From a virus, in IMG/VR virus record IMGVR_UViG_3300030118_003168, positions 1 through 64,000 of that record: DNA of 64,000 nucleotides; one strand, 5' to 3'. Positions 30,123 to 38,710 of the stretch are shown in pieces (the first letter of the stretch is position 1; each line of letters opens with the position of its first letter). The position numbers and the translations under genes were made by a program. The notes under the pieces are model-generated. The model searched no databases. It saw only the letters and a program-made list of their open reading frames with translations, and was not told where the DNA came from.

Positions 30123-31820
30123 ATGTTGTTTGAGTTATCTAAAAACAAAACTTTACTTAGCATACTAAGTAAAGCAGATTTAGATGAAAACACAAGTAAA
30201 TTAGTTAAAAGTAATGCTAATGCTACTGAAATCAAAAAGTCTTTGATAGACAATATTAACTCTAAAAATATTGTTGCTTATAGAAAATATATTTTAAAAG
30301 CGGAGGAAGAAGAAGAATCGCTCCGTGAGAGAGAGGAAAAACAAACTACTGATATTCAAAGAAAAAAATTAATTAGTCTTCTTGCAGAAAAAGATGATAT
30401 TTCAGAAGAAGAAGTTGATGATTCTTTAATTCCTGAAGATAAAAAAGCAGCAAGCAGGTTAATTAGAGAATTAACTAGAGAAATAAGAACACAGAAAGAT
30501 ATAGGTATTGATGAAGAAGTTGAAGAAACTTCTGAACTTACTACTGATGCTGAAGCACAAGCAAAGGTTTCTTCATCTGAAGATGATAAACAAAGAAAAT
30601 TAGAAAAGAAAAAGAAAGTTGCTATTAGAAGTGTAAATAAAGCACAGACTTACCAATCAGAAGTAAAAGAATTAGTAAGTAAATTAGATTTTTCAGTAGA
30701 AAATAATAAAGTAACTGTTAATCGTTTAGCGGAATATCAAAAGTTTGGAAACAATATTACTGAATCAAATGAAGTTATTTCTTTAGTTATGCTCTACGAA
30801 GGTGATGAAAACTATTTAAGCAATAGATATGCAGAACTATTAGAAAATTTTGGTGATAAATTTCAAAATGTATTACTACCTTATTCAGAAAATGAAAGTG
30901 GACAAATGATTCCACAAACTAAGAAAGCAATATTTGTTAATAACTTAGATGAAAGATGGGCGGAATTAACAAGACCCACCTATAAAGGAGTTAAATTATC
31001 TGATATTCTAAAAGAAATGCATCGCAAAAGACATGGTAGGCAGCCTATTGTTGATAGGAAAGATAAACAAAGAAAAGAAGAATTACAAAGACTTCAAAGG
31101 TTTATTACAGGACAGTCTCCGAGAGATGCGACTAAGTTTAAAAAGTTAGAATCAAAGGTAAAATCTATTGGGAATAGATTAATTTCCAATCGTTCTAGGA
31201 AATTAGCCATTCAAGATAAAATTAAAGACCTTCAAGGATTAGATGTAGAAAAGATTATCACTAGAAAGATAAGGCAAATAACATCAGGAATTAGCAATTT
31301 AAAAGGAGTAAAACAACTTCAAGAGGCTATGGCAAGTGTTAGAGATATTAGGGAAAATCCTGATAAATATATACAAGAATTTACTGATGAATTAAATGAA
31401 CAAATTGAAACAGAAAGAGAAAAACTTAATGTTATTCAATCTGAAATAGATAAGTTAGAAAAAATGACTCCTGTTTTAAAAAGAGTTCGCAGGGCTTTGG
31501 GTCAAATAGATACCTTAAGATTCCAAACAGGTAATGAACCAGCAGGAGAAGTTAAAAGAATATTAGGCAGATTATTTGTTCATGTGGTTCGTTTAGAAAG
31601 AACAACTAGAAAATTAGAAAATATATCTAATAGTGTAGATGATACAACAGATGATATATTACAAGGACTTGAGAGGGGAGAAACAATCAACATAGGAGAT
31701 ATTGTTGATTATGATTCAGTTAGCAGTTTACAGCGTCTTAGGGAATCTTTTGATTTAGAAAGAGAAAATATAGATTCAATTATGAATGAATACGATAACT
31801 TGGTAGGTGTGCAAGAATGA
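30123..31820 (+). CDS. Long coiled-coil late protein, 565 aa
   Basis: GGTGATTGA precedes ATG (MLFELSKNKTLLSILSKADL). The protein is rich in K, E, R and L with long helical stretches (ERRTTRKLENI-like segments, DKQRKEELQRLQRFITGQSP). There are no cysteine clusters or membrane spans. Its place between portal and protease suggests a head-assembly or internal protein. No recognised family. Confidence 0.6.
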   Translation: MLFELSKNKTLLSILSKADLDENTSKLVKSNANATEIKKSLIDNINSKNIVAYRKYILKAEEEEESLREREEKQTTDIQRKKLISLLAEKDDISEEEVDDSLIPEDKKAASRLIRELTREIRTQKDIGIDEEVEETSELTTDAEAQAKVSSSEDDKQRKLEKKKKVAIRSVNKAQTYQSEVKELVSKLDFSVENNKVTVNRLAEYQKFGNNITESNEVISLVMLYEGDENYLSNRYAELLENFGDKFQNVLLPYSENESGQMIPQTKKAIFVNNLDERWAELTRPTYKGVKLSDILKEMHRKRHGRQPIVDRKDKQRKEELQRLQRFITGQSPRDATKFKKLESKVKSIGNRLISNRSRKLAIQDKIKDLQGLDVEKIITRKIRQITSGISNLKGVKQLQEAMASVRDIRENPDKYIQEFTDELNEQIETEREKLNVIQSEIDKLEKMTPVLKRVRRALGQIDTLRFQTGNEPAGEVKRILGRLFVHVVRLERTTRKLENISNSVDDTTDDILQGLERGETINIGDIVDYDSVSSLQRLRESFDLERENIDSIMNEYDNLVGVQE

Positions 31821-32176
31821 CATGGGATTTTTACGGAGATGGAGAAGAATTTATTCTTAAAGAAAAGAAAAAAGAATCCCCTAAAGATATTTTAGATTCT
31901 ATGGATTCTAAGCAAAGAAAGAAGTTAAAAAAGACTTTACAGGCTGCTGAACCGACTGAATTTTTTGGACAAGACTTTACTAAATTAGGTGAACTAATAT
32001 CTGTTTTAAGGCAATTAGACTTAATGAAATCAGATAAGAAGTTAAATAAGAAAATGAAGTCAATGGATGAAAGGAATATTGATATAGTGGCTACTGCTAC
32101 CAAACTTCGTAAAGAGTATGAACTTCTTTATCGTCAATTGAGGGATTTAATCTATCCTAAAGGTAAAAAGAAATAA
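31817..32176 (+). CDS. Late protein with atypical W-tag, 119 aa
   Basis: MTWDFYGDGEEFILKEKKKE begins M-T-W and later has F-I-L-K, as if seven residues had been inserted into the tag. The rest is lysine-rich and helical (KQRKKLKKTLQAAEP). It overlaps the previous gene by ATGA. Whether the split tag works is unknown. Confidence 0.6.
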   Translation: MTWDFYGDGEEFILKEKKKESPKDILDSMDSKQRKKLKKTLQAAEPTEFFGQDFTKLGELISVLRQLDLMKSDKKLNKKMKSMDERNIDIVATATKLRKEYELLYRQLRDLIYPKGKKK

Positions 32177-32185
32177 GGTGAGTAT

Positions 32186-32398
32186 ATGAGTTGGTGGAAT
32201 ATAATTAAAGCAAGAGGAATTGGTGGCGGGCCACCTAAAGATAGAAAGAGAAAGCCCAGATATGGGACTACTACTCCAAAAGGTTCTTATCAAGATAAAC
32301 TAGATAAATTAATTAATCGCATGCTTTCAGGTAAAATTTCTGAAGCAAAATACAAAAAAGAAAAAGAAAAACTTGAAAAGGAAAGGGATGAGAAATGA
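32186..32398 (+). CDS. W-tagged protein with SHOCT-like tail, 70 aa
   Basis: MSWWNIIKARGIGGGPPKDR carries the tag, then a basic glycine/proline linker. The C-terminal half YQDKLDKLINRMLSGKIS and EAKYKKEKEKLEKE has the pattern of a SHOCT module (helix, short turn with G-x-I-S-E, helix), usually an oligomerisation or tethering motif. It is tightly packed between neighbours. Confidence 0.65.
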   Translation: MSWWNIIKARGIGGGPPKDRKRKPRYGTTTPKGSYQDKLDKLINRMLSGKISEAKYKKEKEKLEKERDEK

Positions 32399-32634
32399 GT
32401 GAAGAAACATCTATTAATCAAGAATTACTCGCTATTATTAAAGCATTAAGTGATAAAGTAGAAAGCCTTGAAAAAGCAGTTTACAATAAAGACAATCTAT
32501 TAATGAAATCAGGATTTGTTGTAGCAAACAGCCCTACTCCTGCTATGGTTGGTGTTGTTGGTGGTAAATCTCCCGATAATGTAGAAAACATGGAATGGTC
32601 TGAAATTCATAAAATGGTAGCCAGTTTGGAGTGA
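32395..32634 (+). CDS. Small protein ending in the W-tag-like peptide MEWSEIHKMV, 79 aa
   Basis: MSEETSINQELLAIIKALSD forms an N-terminal coiled coil (KVESLEKAVYNKDNLL), followed by a flexible Gly/Pro/Val middle. The end NVENMEWSEIHKMVASLE is almost the same as the last residues of the protease/scaffold protein (EMDWSDIHKMVGGFN). Two unrelated proteins sharing a C-terminal peptide next to the capsid genes suggest a common binding partner, most simply the capsid protein. Possibly a second scaffold or decoy. Confidence 0.65.
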   Translation: MSEETSINQELLAIIKALSDKVESLEKAVYNKDNLLMKSGFVVANSPTPAMVGVVGGKSPDNVENMEWSEIHKMVASLE

Positions 32635-32639
32635 TTTAA

Positions 32640-33155
32640 ATGCCTGAAAGAGTAACAAAAGAAGAAAGATTAGTAAGCATGGTTATTGAAAAAGCAAGAG
32701 AAGTAAAAGAATTACTTCATCTCTCTTTAAATGATAATAATAGAAGTCCTATTGATGACAAGTCTGAAGTATTTAAATTAAAAAGACCGAAGGCTGAGAA
32801 CTATACTGTTAAATTCCAAGCAAACAAAGGGCCAATAAATGAACATGGTTTTGCAGGAGAAACTTACAATTTTAAGAAGGCTATTTCTTTAATGAAGGCT
32901 ATTCTCAAAGAAGACATGGATAATCCTTTTTTGAATGAAGAAAGAAAGAGACAAGCGATTGCTGACCTTGAAGCAACAGAAAAAGAATTAGACGACCTGC
33001 AACAGATGTTTAGGTCGGGCATGAATCAAGTAGAGTTTCAAGAAAAGTTTGGTGCTATGTTAAGAAGATTAACTGAGATGCAACAAATGTTAGGTGGACA
33101 ACCTGATAAAGACCCTGCCGTTCCCCTTCTTCCTAACCAGAATAAATACCGCTAA
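32640..33155 (+). CDS. Unknown late protein, 171 aa
   Basis: MPERVTKEERLVSMVIEKAR is followed by a mixed region (ENYTVKFQANKGPINEHGFA) and long C-terminal helices (DLEATEKELDDLQQMF, MLRRLTEMQQMLGG). No motif is recognised. It lies directly before the ligase in the head-gene block. Confidence 0.55.
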   Translation: MPERVTKEERLVSMVIEKAREVKELLHLSLNDNNRSPIDDKSEVFKLKRPKAENYTVKFQANKGPINEHGFAGETYNFKKAISLMKAILKEDMDNPFLNEERKRQAIADLEATEKELDDLQQMFRSGMNQVEFQEKFGAMLRRLTEMQQMLGGQPDKDPAVPLLPNQNKYR

Positions 33156-33169
33156 TTGGGGTGGTATTA

Positions 33170-35680
33170 TTGAAACTTGGTTCTATTGAAAAGGATAGGC
33201 AACCCTCTATTGAGTTGATGCGCCTTTTTGAAAAGACAAGAGTTGCCTATTTATCAGCCGTTCAAGACCCCGATGAGTATTCGGGTCGCTGGCGTAAAGC
33301 CGTTGAAATGATTGAAGAATCTTATGATGAATTAGATGCCGCAGGTAAAGAGTTAAAGAACTTCATTAGAGAAGAAGAAATAACCGCTAACGAGGTAAAA
33401 GACCCTCAATCATCTAAAGCACAGAATCTATATGAAAAAATTAAACTTGTTAGATATACTTCAAAAATTATTGCTGACCCCTTCGCTGAAATGTTCAAAG
33501 GTAATGTTCTTGAAGAATTATTAAATAATCCTGAAAACATGCTTAAATTTGTGCATTATGCTATGAGGGAAGACAATAAAGCCCTATCAGCAGACATTTT
33601 GGCGATTAAAGACATGCAACCTGACACAATTACGGAGGGTCTTATGGGTCTTGACCTACAAGTGGACGACATACCCCTCTATATTATTGAGCATTACGGG
33701 GATGGAAAAGACTCAAAGAAGGTTGAAAAGAAAGTAAAGGCTGCTATGGATATGTTAGAGTTAATTTTCTTTTCTCAGCACGAAGAAAAAGAATGGGAAG
33801 AACTTCAAGATATTGACATGCAAAAGTCAGAAGAAAAATCAATAGAAGAAAAATCAGTTAGTGATTTTATTATACCTAATAAACCAATGTATCGAATATT
33901 TGAAATAAAAGATATTAATGAATTAAAAGGATTTAGTGGGAACTGGTATATCCAAGAAAAATATGATGGCATGCGTATTCAAATACATAAGTTAGATAAT
34001 AAAATAAAGGTTTATTCTTATAATAAAAAAGATATAACTGAAAAGTGTGATGAAATAGTTAAAGAACTAAAGAAGAAAGAATATGGAGATTGTATCTTTG
34101 ATGCTGAACTTATTCTATTTGATGGGGAAGAAGCACTTCATAGAGCCGATACAATCGCTCATGTATTCAAAGGTAAATATAAAGATGCTAAATTAAAATG
34201 TCATGTCTTTGATATTATGCGACATGAAACACAGACATTACTTGATGAAGAACTTGATAATAGAATGACAATTTTATTCAATAATTATTCTGCTAAATCT
34301 TCAGAATATCTTAATTTCCCTTCAAAGAAAGATACAAGGCAAGCAGATAGTCTTGAAGATTTAGAAGAATATTCAAAAGAAATTATGAATATGCCTACTT
34401 CTGAAGGAGTAGTCATTAAAGACGCTACTTCAACCTACTACTTGGGAACAAAGAAAAATCCTAAGTGGATTAAAATGAAAAAGTTTGTTGATTTAGATGT
34501 TATTGTATTAGATAAGAAAAAGACTAAGAGCAATCTTTATTCTTATACTGTCGGTGTTGGGCCAGTAGATGATGAAACAGGACAAGAAATAGATGGAAGA
34601 AAATATCTAAATGTAGGTAAAGCCCTAAATACAAAAATCGCAGTTGAAGTCGGAGATATTATTAGAGTAAAAGTTGATGAAGTTAAGAAGAAGGGCGATG
34701 GATTTAGTTTATTCTCCGCAAAGGTTATTGAAATACCAGAAGTAGAGCATCCCGATAAATTAGTTACTCTTGAATTATTATCAAAAGATACTAAAAAATC
34801 TTTGAATTATAATGTTGAAGCATTTAAAAAAGGAGTAAAGGTTACTGATTACATTCATGGGGAAACTACTGCTATAATCAAATTTGATACAGATGGTTTT
34901 GTTATTTATGGTTTTGAAGAAAATAATTTAATGTCAAAAAATGCATTAAGAGATATTGATATGTGGAAAGCCAAAGCCGAAGAAATAATGAAAACAAAAC
35001 AAGGTAGACTTACTGTGGCTATTGTAAACTTTTTACAAGAAAAAGGAGATAGAACTCCTAAAGAAGTCCATGATTATTTGAAAGCAAAACACGCTGATAT
35101 ATATGAAACTGTATTAGATTCTCAATTAAGAAAGTTAGGTAAGTGGGCGCAAGAAAGAGAGCATATTAAAATGATAGGTAATAAATTGCATGCTGACCCG
35201 ACAATTAAATTGGCTGATGAAGATAAAATAGAAAAACAATATAAAACTCCTGATGAATATAGAAAAGGTAAATTTAAAATCTATAATAGAGAAGATAATA
35301 ATATTCATTTAGCAATTAGTGTAAATGGCGAAAATATGAATTGGACTATTGATTTAGAAGATGAAGAAGAACTGTTTGATTTATTTGGTGCGGCTGGTAA
35401 ATATCCAGCAGAAGTATCAAAAAATGTAGAAAGAGGAAAAGTTATTGATTCTGGAGATATAGAACTAGGTGTTCAAAAAGACGGCTATCATGAATATTTC
35501 TTGAAAGGAAATAAGTTTGAAACTAAAATGCATATTAGAGTTATTCCTATTGATAATAAGCCGATGTGGTTAGCATGGACTGGATATAAACAAGAACCTG
35601 CTGATACTGAGGGAGATAAAGGAAAGTGGAATATATATGAAGATAGGTATAATAAATTATCCATACCGACTGAGGATTAG
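33170..35680 (+). CDS. ATP-dependent DNA ligase, multidomain, 836 aa
   Basis: The start is TTG 33170, five bases after GGGGTGG. The nucleotidyltransferase core has motif I EKYDGMRI (Lys near 264), III FDAELILFDG, IV TSEGVVIK and V WIKMKK, then an OB-fold. The first 230 residues are helical and unlike usual ligase N-domains. After the core come a winged-helix-like part (RTPKEVHDYLKAKHADIY) and a C-terminal part (IHLAISVNGENMNWTIDLED..., FLKGNKFETKMHIRVIP) resembling the LigD phosphoesterase fold but without its metal-binding His/Asp. The gene sits among head genes, an odd place for a ligase. Confidence 0.85.
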   Translation: MKLGSIEKDRQPSIELMRLFEKTRVAYLSAVQDPDEYSGRWRKAVEMIEESYDELDAAGKELKNFIREEEITANEVKDPQSSKAQNLYEKIKLVRYTSKIIADPFAEMFKGNVLEELLNNPENMLKFVHYAMREDNKALSADILAIKDMQPDTITEGLMGLDLQVDDIPLYIIEHYGDGKDSKKVEKKVKAAMDMLELIFFSQHEEKEWEELQDIDMQKSEEKSIEEKSVSDFIIPNKPMYRIFEIKDINELKGFSGNWYIQEKYDGMRIQIHKLDNKIKVYSYNKKDITEKCDEIVKELKKKEYGDCIFDAELILFDGEEALHRADTIAHVFKGKYKDAKLKCHVFDIMRHETQTLLDEELDNRMTILFNNYSAKSSEYLNFPSKKDTRQADSLEDLEEYSKEIMNMPTSEGVVIKDATSTYYLGTKKNPKWIKMKKFVDLDVIVLDKKKTKSNLYSYTVGVGPVDDETGQEIDGRKYLNVGKALNTKIAVEVGDIIRVKVDEVKKKGDGFSLFSAKVIEIPEVEHPDKLVTLELLSKDTKKSLNYNVEAFKKGVKVTDYIHGETTAIIKFDTDGFVIYGFEENNLMSKNALRDIDMWKAKAEEIMKTKQGRLTVAIVNFLQEKGDRTPKEVHDYLKAKHADIYETVLDSQLRKLGKWAQEREHIKMIGNKLHADPTIKLADEDKIEKQYKTPDEYRKGKFKIYNREDNNIHLAISVNGENMNWTIDLEDEEELFDLFGAAGKYPAEVSKNVERGKVIDSGDIELGVQKDGYHEYFLKGNKFETKMHIRVIPIDNKPMWLAWTGYKQEPADTEGDKGKWNIYEDRYNKLSIPTED

Positions 35681-35723
35681 TTGTTCTTTATATACCAGTA
35701 AGCAATAAGAAGGGTTGAGAGGA

Positions 35724-36950
35724 ATGGCATCAACGGTAATGCAGAACAATACCCATGATTTCAGGATTCTAAAAAGCGATAATTTAATGATTGGAGGATA
35801 TGCAAGCATTGAAATCGTTGATAAACAAAATGATTTAATCACACTCAAGGCTCTTAATGAAGCAGTTAAAAAATATATGGAGAACCCTAAATTTAGAAAT
35901 GTAATGACAAATCATTCAAATGTTCAAGTTGGGGAAGTAGTAGAATCATATAGAGATAAAACAGGAAGAATATGGAAAACTGAAGTTGATGATGTTGGAT
36001 TCTTTGTTGTAATTAAATTAAGAGATGATATTGAAAAAGCCAAAGAAATAAATAGAGGCATTCGTAAAGGTTCGTTAAGGTCATTTAGTATTGGAGGACA
36101 AGCATTACAAAAAGTAAAGAAAAACCATCCAGAATTAGGTGAATTTAACGAGATAAGCAAACTAGAACTACATGAGGTTACTATCTGTGAAAAAGGCATT
36201 AATCCTGAAGCAAGGTTTGATATTCTAAAACAAGACAAAAATAAGGTGAAAACTATGAGTAAGATTGAGAAAGCATTGGCTGAATTGGACGCTCTTATGG
36301 AGGAAGTTAATACTCTCCGTAAAGAAGAAGAAGATGAAAAGATGATGGACGAAAAAATGATGAACGAAAAAATGATGGAAGACAAAGAATCCATGATGGA
36401 AGAAAAAATGGGCGAAGAAGAAGATGAAAAGATGATGGAAGATAAAGAATCCATGTATGCTGATAAAGAAGCAAAAGCCCTTCTTTCTACTCTTGATGGT
36501 GCAGGTGTTGAAATCGGTGAACCTGCGGATAGAATTGTTATTGACAATGGAACTCCAAAGGCTTCTGATTTGCCAGTAGTAAAGGCATTTAACAACGATG
36601 AACTTGAAACTCTTGATTTGAGCGTTGCAAACATTGAGAAGGCTTATGAAGCATACCGTCAAGAACAACTTGAAAAATTGGCTTATGATAATCTTCAAAA
36701 GTCTTTTGAAACTCGCTTTGCTAATGAAAGAGCAAACCGTGAGAACATTCTCGCAAAGTCGCAGTATGACGCACAAAGCGAAATTTCTTCTCTAAAGGAA
36801 GAATTTACTGCACTTCGCAAGTCTTTGACGGCTGAAAAGGAAACAATCCTAAAGGCTCAAGAAGACGCTACTGTTAAACTCCCATCAATGGAAGAATTGG
36901 CCGAAATGGATTGGTCAGATATTCATAAAATGGTCGGAGGATTTAATTAA
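35724..36950 (+). CDS. Prohead protease fused to scaffold, 408 aa
   Basis: Residues 1-170 fit the HK97-type (S78) prohead protease: GGYASIEIVDKQNDLITLKA, MTNHSNVQVGEV (candidate catalytic His) and GSLRSFSIGG (candidate Ser), then ELHEVTICEKGINPEA. These enzymes cut scaffold and capsid proteins during maturation. The C-terminal part is a glutamate/methionine-rich coiled coil of scaffold type ending in EMDWSDIHKMVGGFN, a W-tag-like peptide. An internal start at 36255 would make scaffold alone. I use ATG 35724 (MASTVMQNNTHDFR). Confidence 0.85.
   Translation: MASTVMQNNTHDFRILKSDNLMIGGYASIEIVDKQNDLITLKALNEAVKKYMENPKFRNVMTNHSNVQVGEVVESYRDKTGRIWKTEVDDVGFFVVIKLRDDIEKAKEINRGIRKGSLRSFSIGGQALQKVKKNHPELGEFNEISKLELHEVTICEKGINPEARFDILKQDKNKVKTMSKIEKALAELDALMEEVNTLRKEEEDEKMMDEKMMNEKMMEDKESMMEEKMGEEEDEKMMEDKESMYADKEAKALLSTLDGAGVEIGEPADRIVIDNGTPKASDLPVVKAFNNDELETLDLSVANIEKAYEAYRQEQLEKLAYDNLQKSFETRFANERANRENILAKSQYDAQSEISSLKEEFTALRKSLTAEKETILKAQEDATVKLPSMEELAEMDWSDIHKMVGGFN
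36255..36950 (+). CDS. Nested scaffold protein from an internal in-frame start, 231 aa
   Basis: Within the protease gene, AAGGTGA (36244-36250) lies four bases before an in-frame ATG at 36255 (MSKIEKALAELDALMEEVNT). This falls at the protease/scaffold junction. It matches the ribosome-site pattern of real late genes and would make scaffold in excess over protease, as lambda does with Nu3 inside C. The product is acidic, coiled-coil and ends with the tag-like W-S-D-I-H-K-M-V. Use of this start is inferred. Confidence 0.6.
   Translation: MSKIEKALAELDALMEEVNTLRKEEEDEKMMDEKMMNEKMMEDKESMMEEKMGEEEDEKMMEDKESMYADKEAKALLSTLDGAGVEIGEPADRIVIDNGTPKASDLPVVKAFNNDELETLDLSVANIEKAYEAYRQEQLEKLAYDNLQKSFETRFANERANRENILAKSQYDAQSEISSLKEEFTALRKSLTAEKETILKAQEDATVKLPSMEELAEMDWSDIHKMVGGFN
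36322..36456 (+). repeat. Degenerate tandem repeat coding D-E-K-M-M units
   Basis: GAAGATGAAAAGATGATGGA occurs twice (near 36329 and 36417) with GAAGACAAAGAATCCATG-like units between, encoding MMDEK/MMNEK/MMEDKESM repeats. It lies in the scaffold part; slippage could change the length of the acidic methionine-rich segment. Confidence 0.6.
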
Positions 36951-36962
36951 AGGTGATTTAAG

Positions 36963-38324
36963 ATGACAGGATATATTAACACAATTGCAGATTTAGAAGC
37001 ACAAACATACGGATTAACAGGCCATACTGGTATTAACAACCAATTGCTTAAGCAAGCAGGTTCTATCGCAGGACTTCATACAGGCCATGATGCACCATTA
37101 GGCGTATCATCAACTAATTCCGCAGCAGCAGCAAGTTCGCTTAGTGCTTTGTATAACAAGATTTACGGTCAAAAAGTCTGGTCTATGCTAAACAGGGAAT
37201 GTAATGCACTTTCAGTCATTTCAAAGAGGCCATACACTTCAAGCGGTTGGAGAGTTCTTTCTGAGCGACCTGCTGGTGGTAGCGGTAATTTCCTTGATTT
37301 AACTGGTGTAAATGAAGGAACATCTGATGCGACTATTGGTTCAAATACAATGCGACCCGACTTATTGGGTGGTGTTCCTGAAAATGCGGCACTTTCAACT
37401 GCTGCTGATGGTTTAGCGTCTGTTGCTCCTAAATACGAACTATTGTTCACAAGTCCAAAGATTATTGCTCATCAATTTGAGTTCTCGGAATTGGCTATGG
37501 AAATGGCGCAAATTGACGATGGAATTGGCGATATTAGAGCGCAAATGAGAGAAGACATGGGCAAGCACCATTCAGAAACTCAAAACGCTATGCTCGTTAT
37601 GCCTCTTGAAAACTACAATCTATCGGCTACAAACCAAATTGGAACAATTGAGAGAAACTACACTTCTTTGCTAAAGGTTGTTTCTTCTAAGGAAGAATTA
37701 GATGCTATGGCTGCTGGAACTGTTCTAACTGCTTCAAATTCTGGTGTTGCAGAAATTGAAACTATTTACGGTAAGGCTCGTAGTGCCGCATCTTTCCTTG
37801 ATGCACAGGTTGATTTCGGTGGAGTAGGCTATGCTACTGGAAATGCTCGCTCTTTAACTCTAACTGTTCTAAACAACACAATTAGAGACTTGAGGGTTGC
37901 AGGTGGTTCACCAAAGGTTATTCTAACTGGATATGATACACTTCAAACCATTTCTGACCTATTACAAGCACAAGAGCGATTCATGGACAGAAAAGAAATT
38001 GTTCCTACTGTTAATGGTGTTCGTGGTGTTAAGGGTCAAGAAGTCGGATTTAGAGTTTCAACCTATTACGACATTCCTATGATTCCTGTTGCGGCTATGC
38101 CTTCAACTGGTGCAAATACTTCTTGTATTAGTGATATGCTTTTCCTTGATACAGACCATTTGTGGCTATCTGTTATGAAACCAACTCAATACTTTGAAGA
38201 TGGTATTTCAAACGGAAACCCATTCGGTGTCGGCCATCTTGGAAACAAGGCTCTTTACCGCACTATTGCGGAAGTCGGTTGTTCTTACTTCAAGGGTCAG
38301 GGTAAAATCACCAATTTGCTGTGA
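36963..38324 (+). CDS. Major capsid protein, HK97 fold
   Basis: The protein of 453 residues follows the protease/scaffold directly, behind GGTGATTTAAG, which is the canonical place for the capsid gene. The N-terminal 45 residues (TGYINTIADLEAQTYGLTGH) are probably helical and removed on maturation. The rest has the mixed alpha/beta pattern of the fold, with an E-loop-like RPAGGSGNFLDLTGVNEG and a P-domain-like helix ELAMEMAQIDDGIGDIRAQM. The codons are richer in GC-ending choices than in neighbouring genes, consistent with high expression. Confidence 0.85.
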   Translation: MTGYINTIADLEAQTYGLTGHTGINNQLLKQAGSIAGLHTGHDAPLGVSSTNSAAAASSLSALYNKIYGQKVWSMLNRECNALSVISKRPYTSSGWRVLSERPAGGSGNFLDLTGVNEGTSDATIGSNTMRPDLLGGVPENAALSTAADGLASVAPKYELLFTSPKIIAHQFEFSELAMEMAQIDDGIGDIRAQMREDMGKHHSETQNAMLVMPLENYNLSATNQIGTIERNYTSLLKVVSSKEELDAMAAGTVLTASNSGVAEIETIYGKARSAASFLDAQVDFGGVGYATGNARSLTLTVLNNTIRDLRVAGGSPKVILTGYDTLQTISDLLQAQERFMDRKEIVPTVNGVRGVKGQEVGFRVSTYYDIPMIPVAAMPSTGANTSCISDMLFLDTDHLWLSVMKPTQYFEDGISNGNPFGVGHLGNKALYRTIAEVGCSYFKGQGKITNLL

Positions 38325-38334
38325 GGTGTTTTAA

Positions 38335-38700
38335 TTGGCACATACAGTAACATTATTGGCAGACCATAAAGGTTTTACCAAGCCAAAAGTAATGGGTGAT
38401 GAATACTGCGTAGATGCAGTAATTGACATTACCAGTTATACGGCAAATGGAGAAGAAATTTTAGCAACAAGTTTAGGATTAACTAGCGTAACTGCGGTTG
38501 TAATCACAGGTGTTTCTGTTGATACAATTGCTGCTGGTTATTCTGTTTCAGTAATTAGTGCAGAAGTTCTTTCAGGAGCAGCAAATGGCGGTCAATATAT
38601 CCAAACAGGAAATAAAGACCGATTCCAAATCAATGTTCCTGCGGCAAGCAATACCGACAACATAGGTGAATTAAGAGTTAGAGTTTGGGGCAACCTTTGA
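38335..38700 (+). CDS. Probable capsid decoration or head-associated protein, 121 aa
   Basis: A TTG start (38335) after AGGTG gives MAHTVTLLADHKGFTKPKVM. The protein is beta-rich with Ala, Val, Ser and Thr repeats (VVITGVSVDTIAAGYSVSVI) and no cysteine cluster. Its size and position right after the major capsid gene suit a decoration protein that cements the shell. Confidence 0.55.
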   Translation: MAHTVTLLADHKGFTKPKVMGDEYCVDAVIDITSYTANGEEILATSLGLTSVTAVVITGVSVDTIAAGYSVSVISAEVLSGAANGGQYIQTGNKDRFQINVPAASNTDNIGELRVRVWGNL

Positions 38701-38710
38701 AGGTGATAGT

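Noticed and set aside
36225-36776. Leftward frames opposite the scaffold, very rich in F, H and S
   Set aside because: They are the antisense of the methionine/glutamate repeats; composition is an artefact and no start signal is present.
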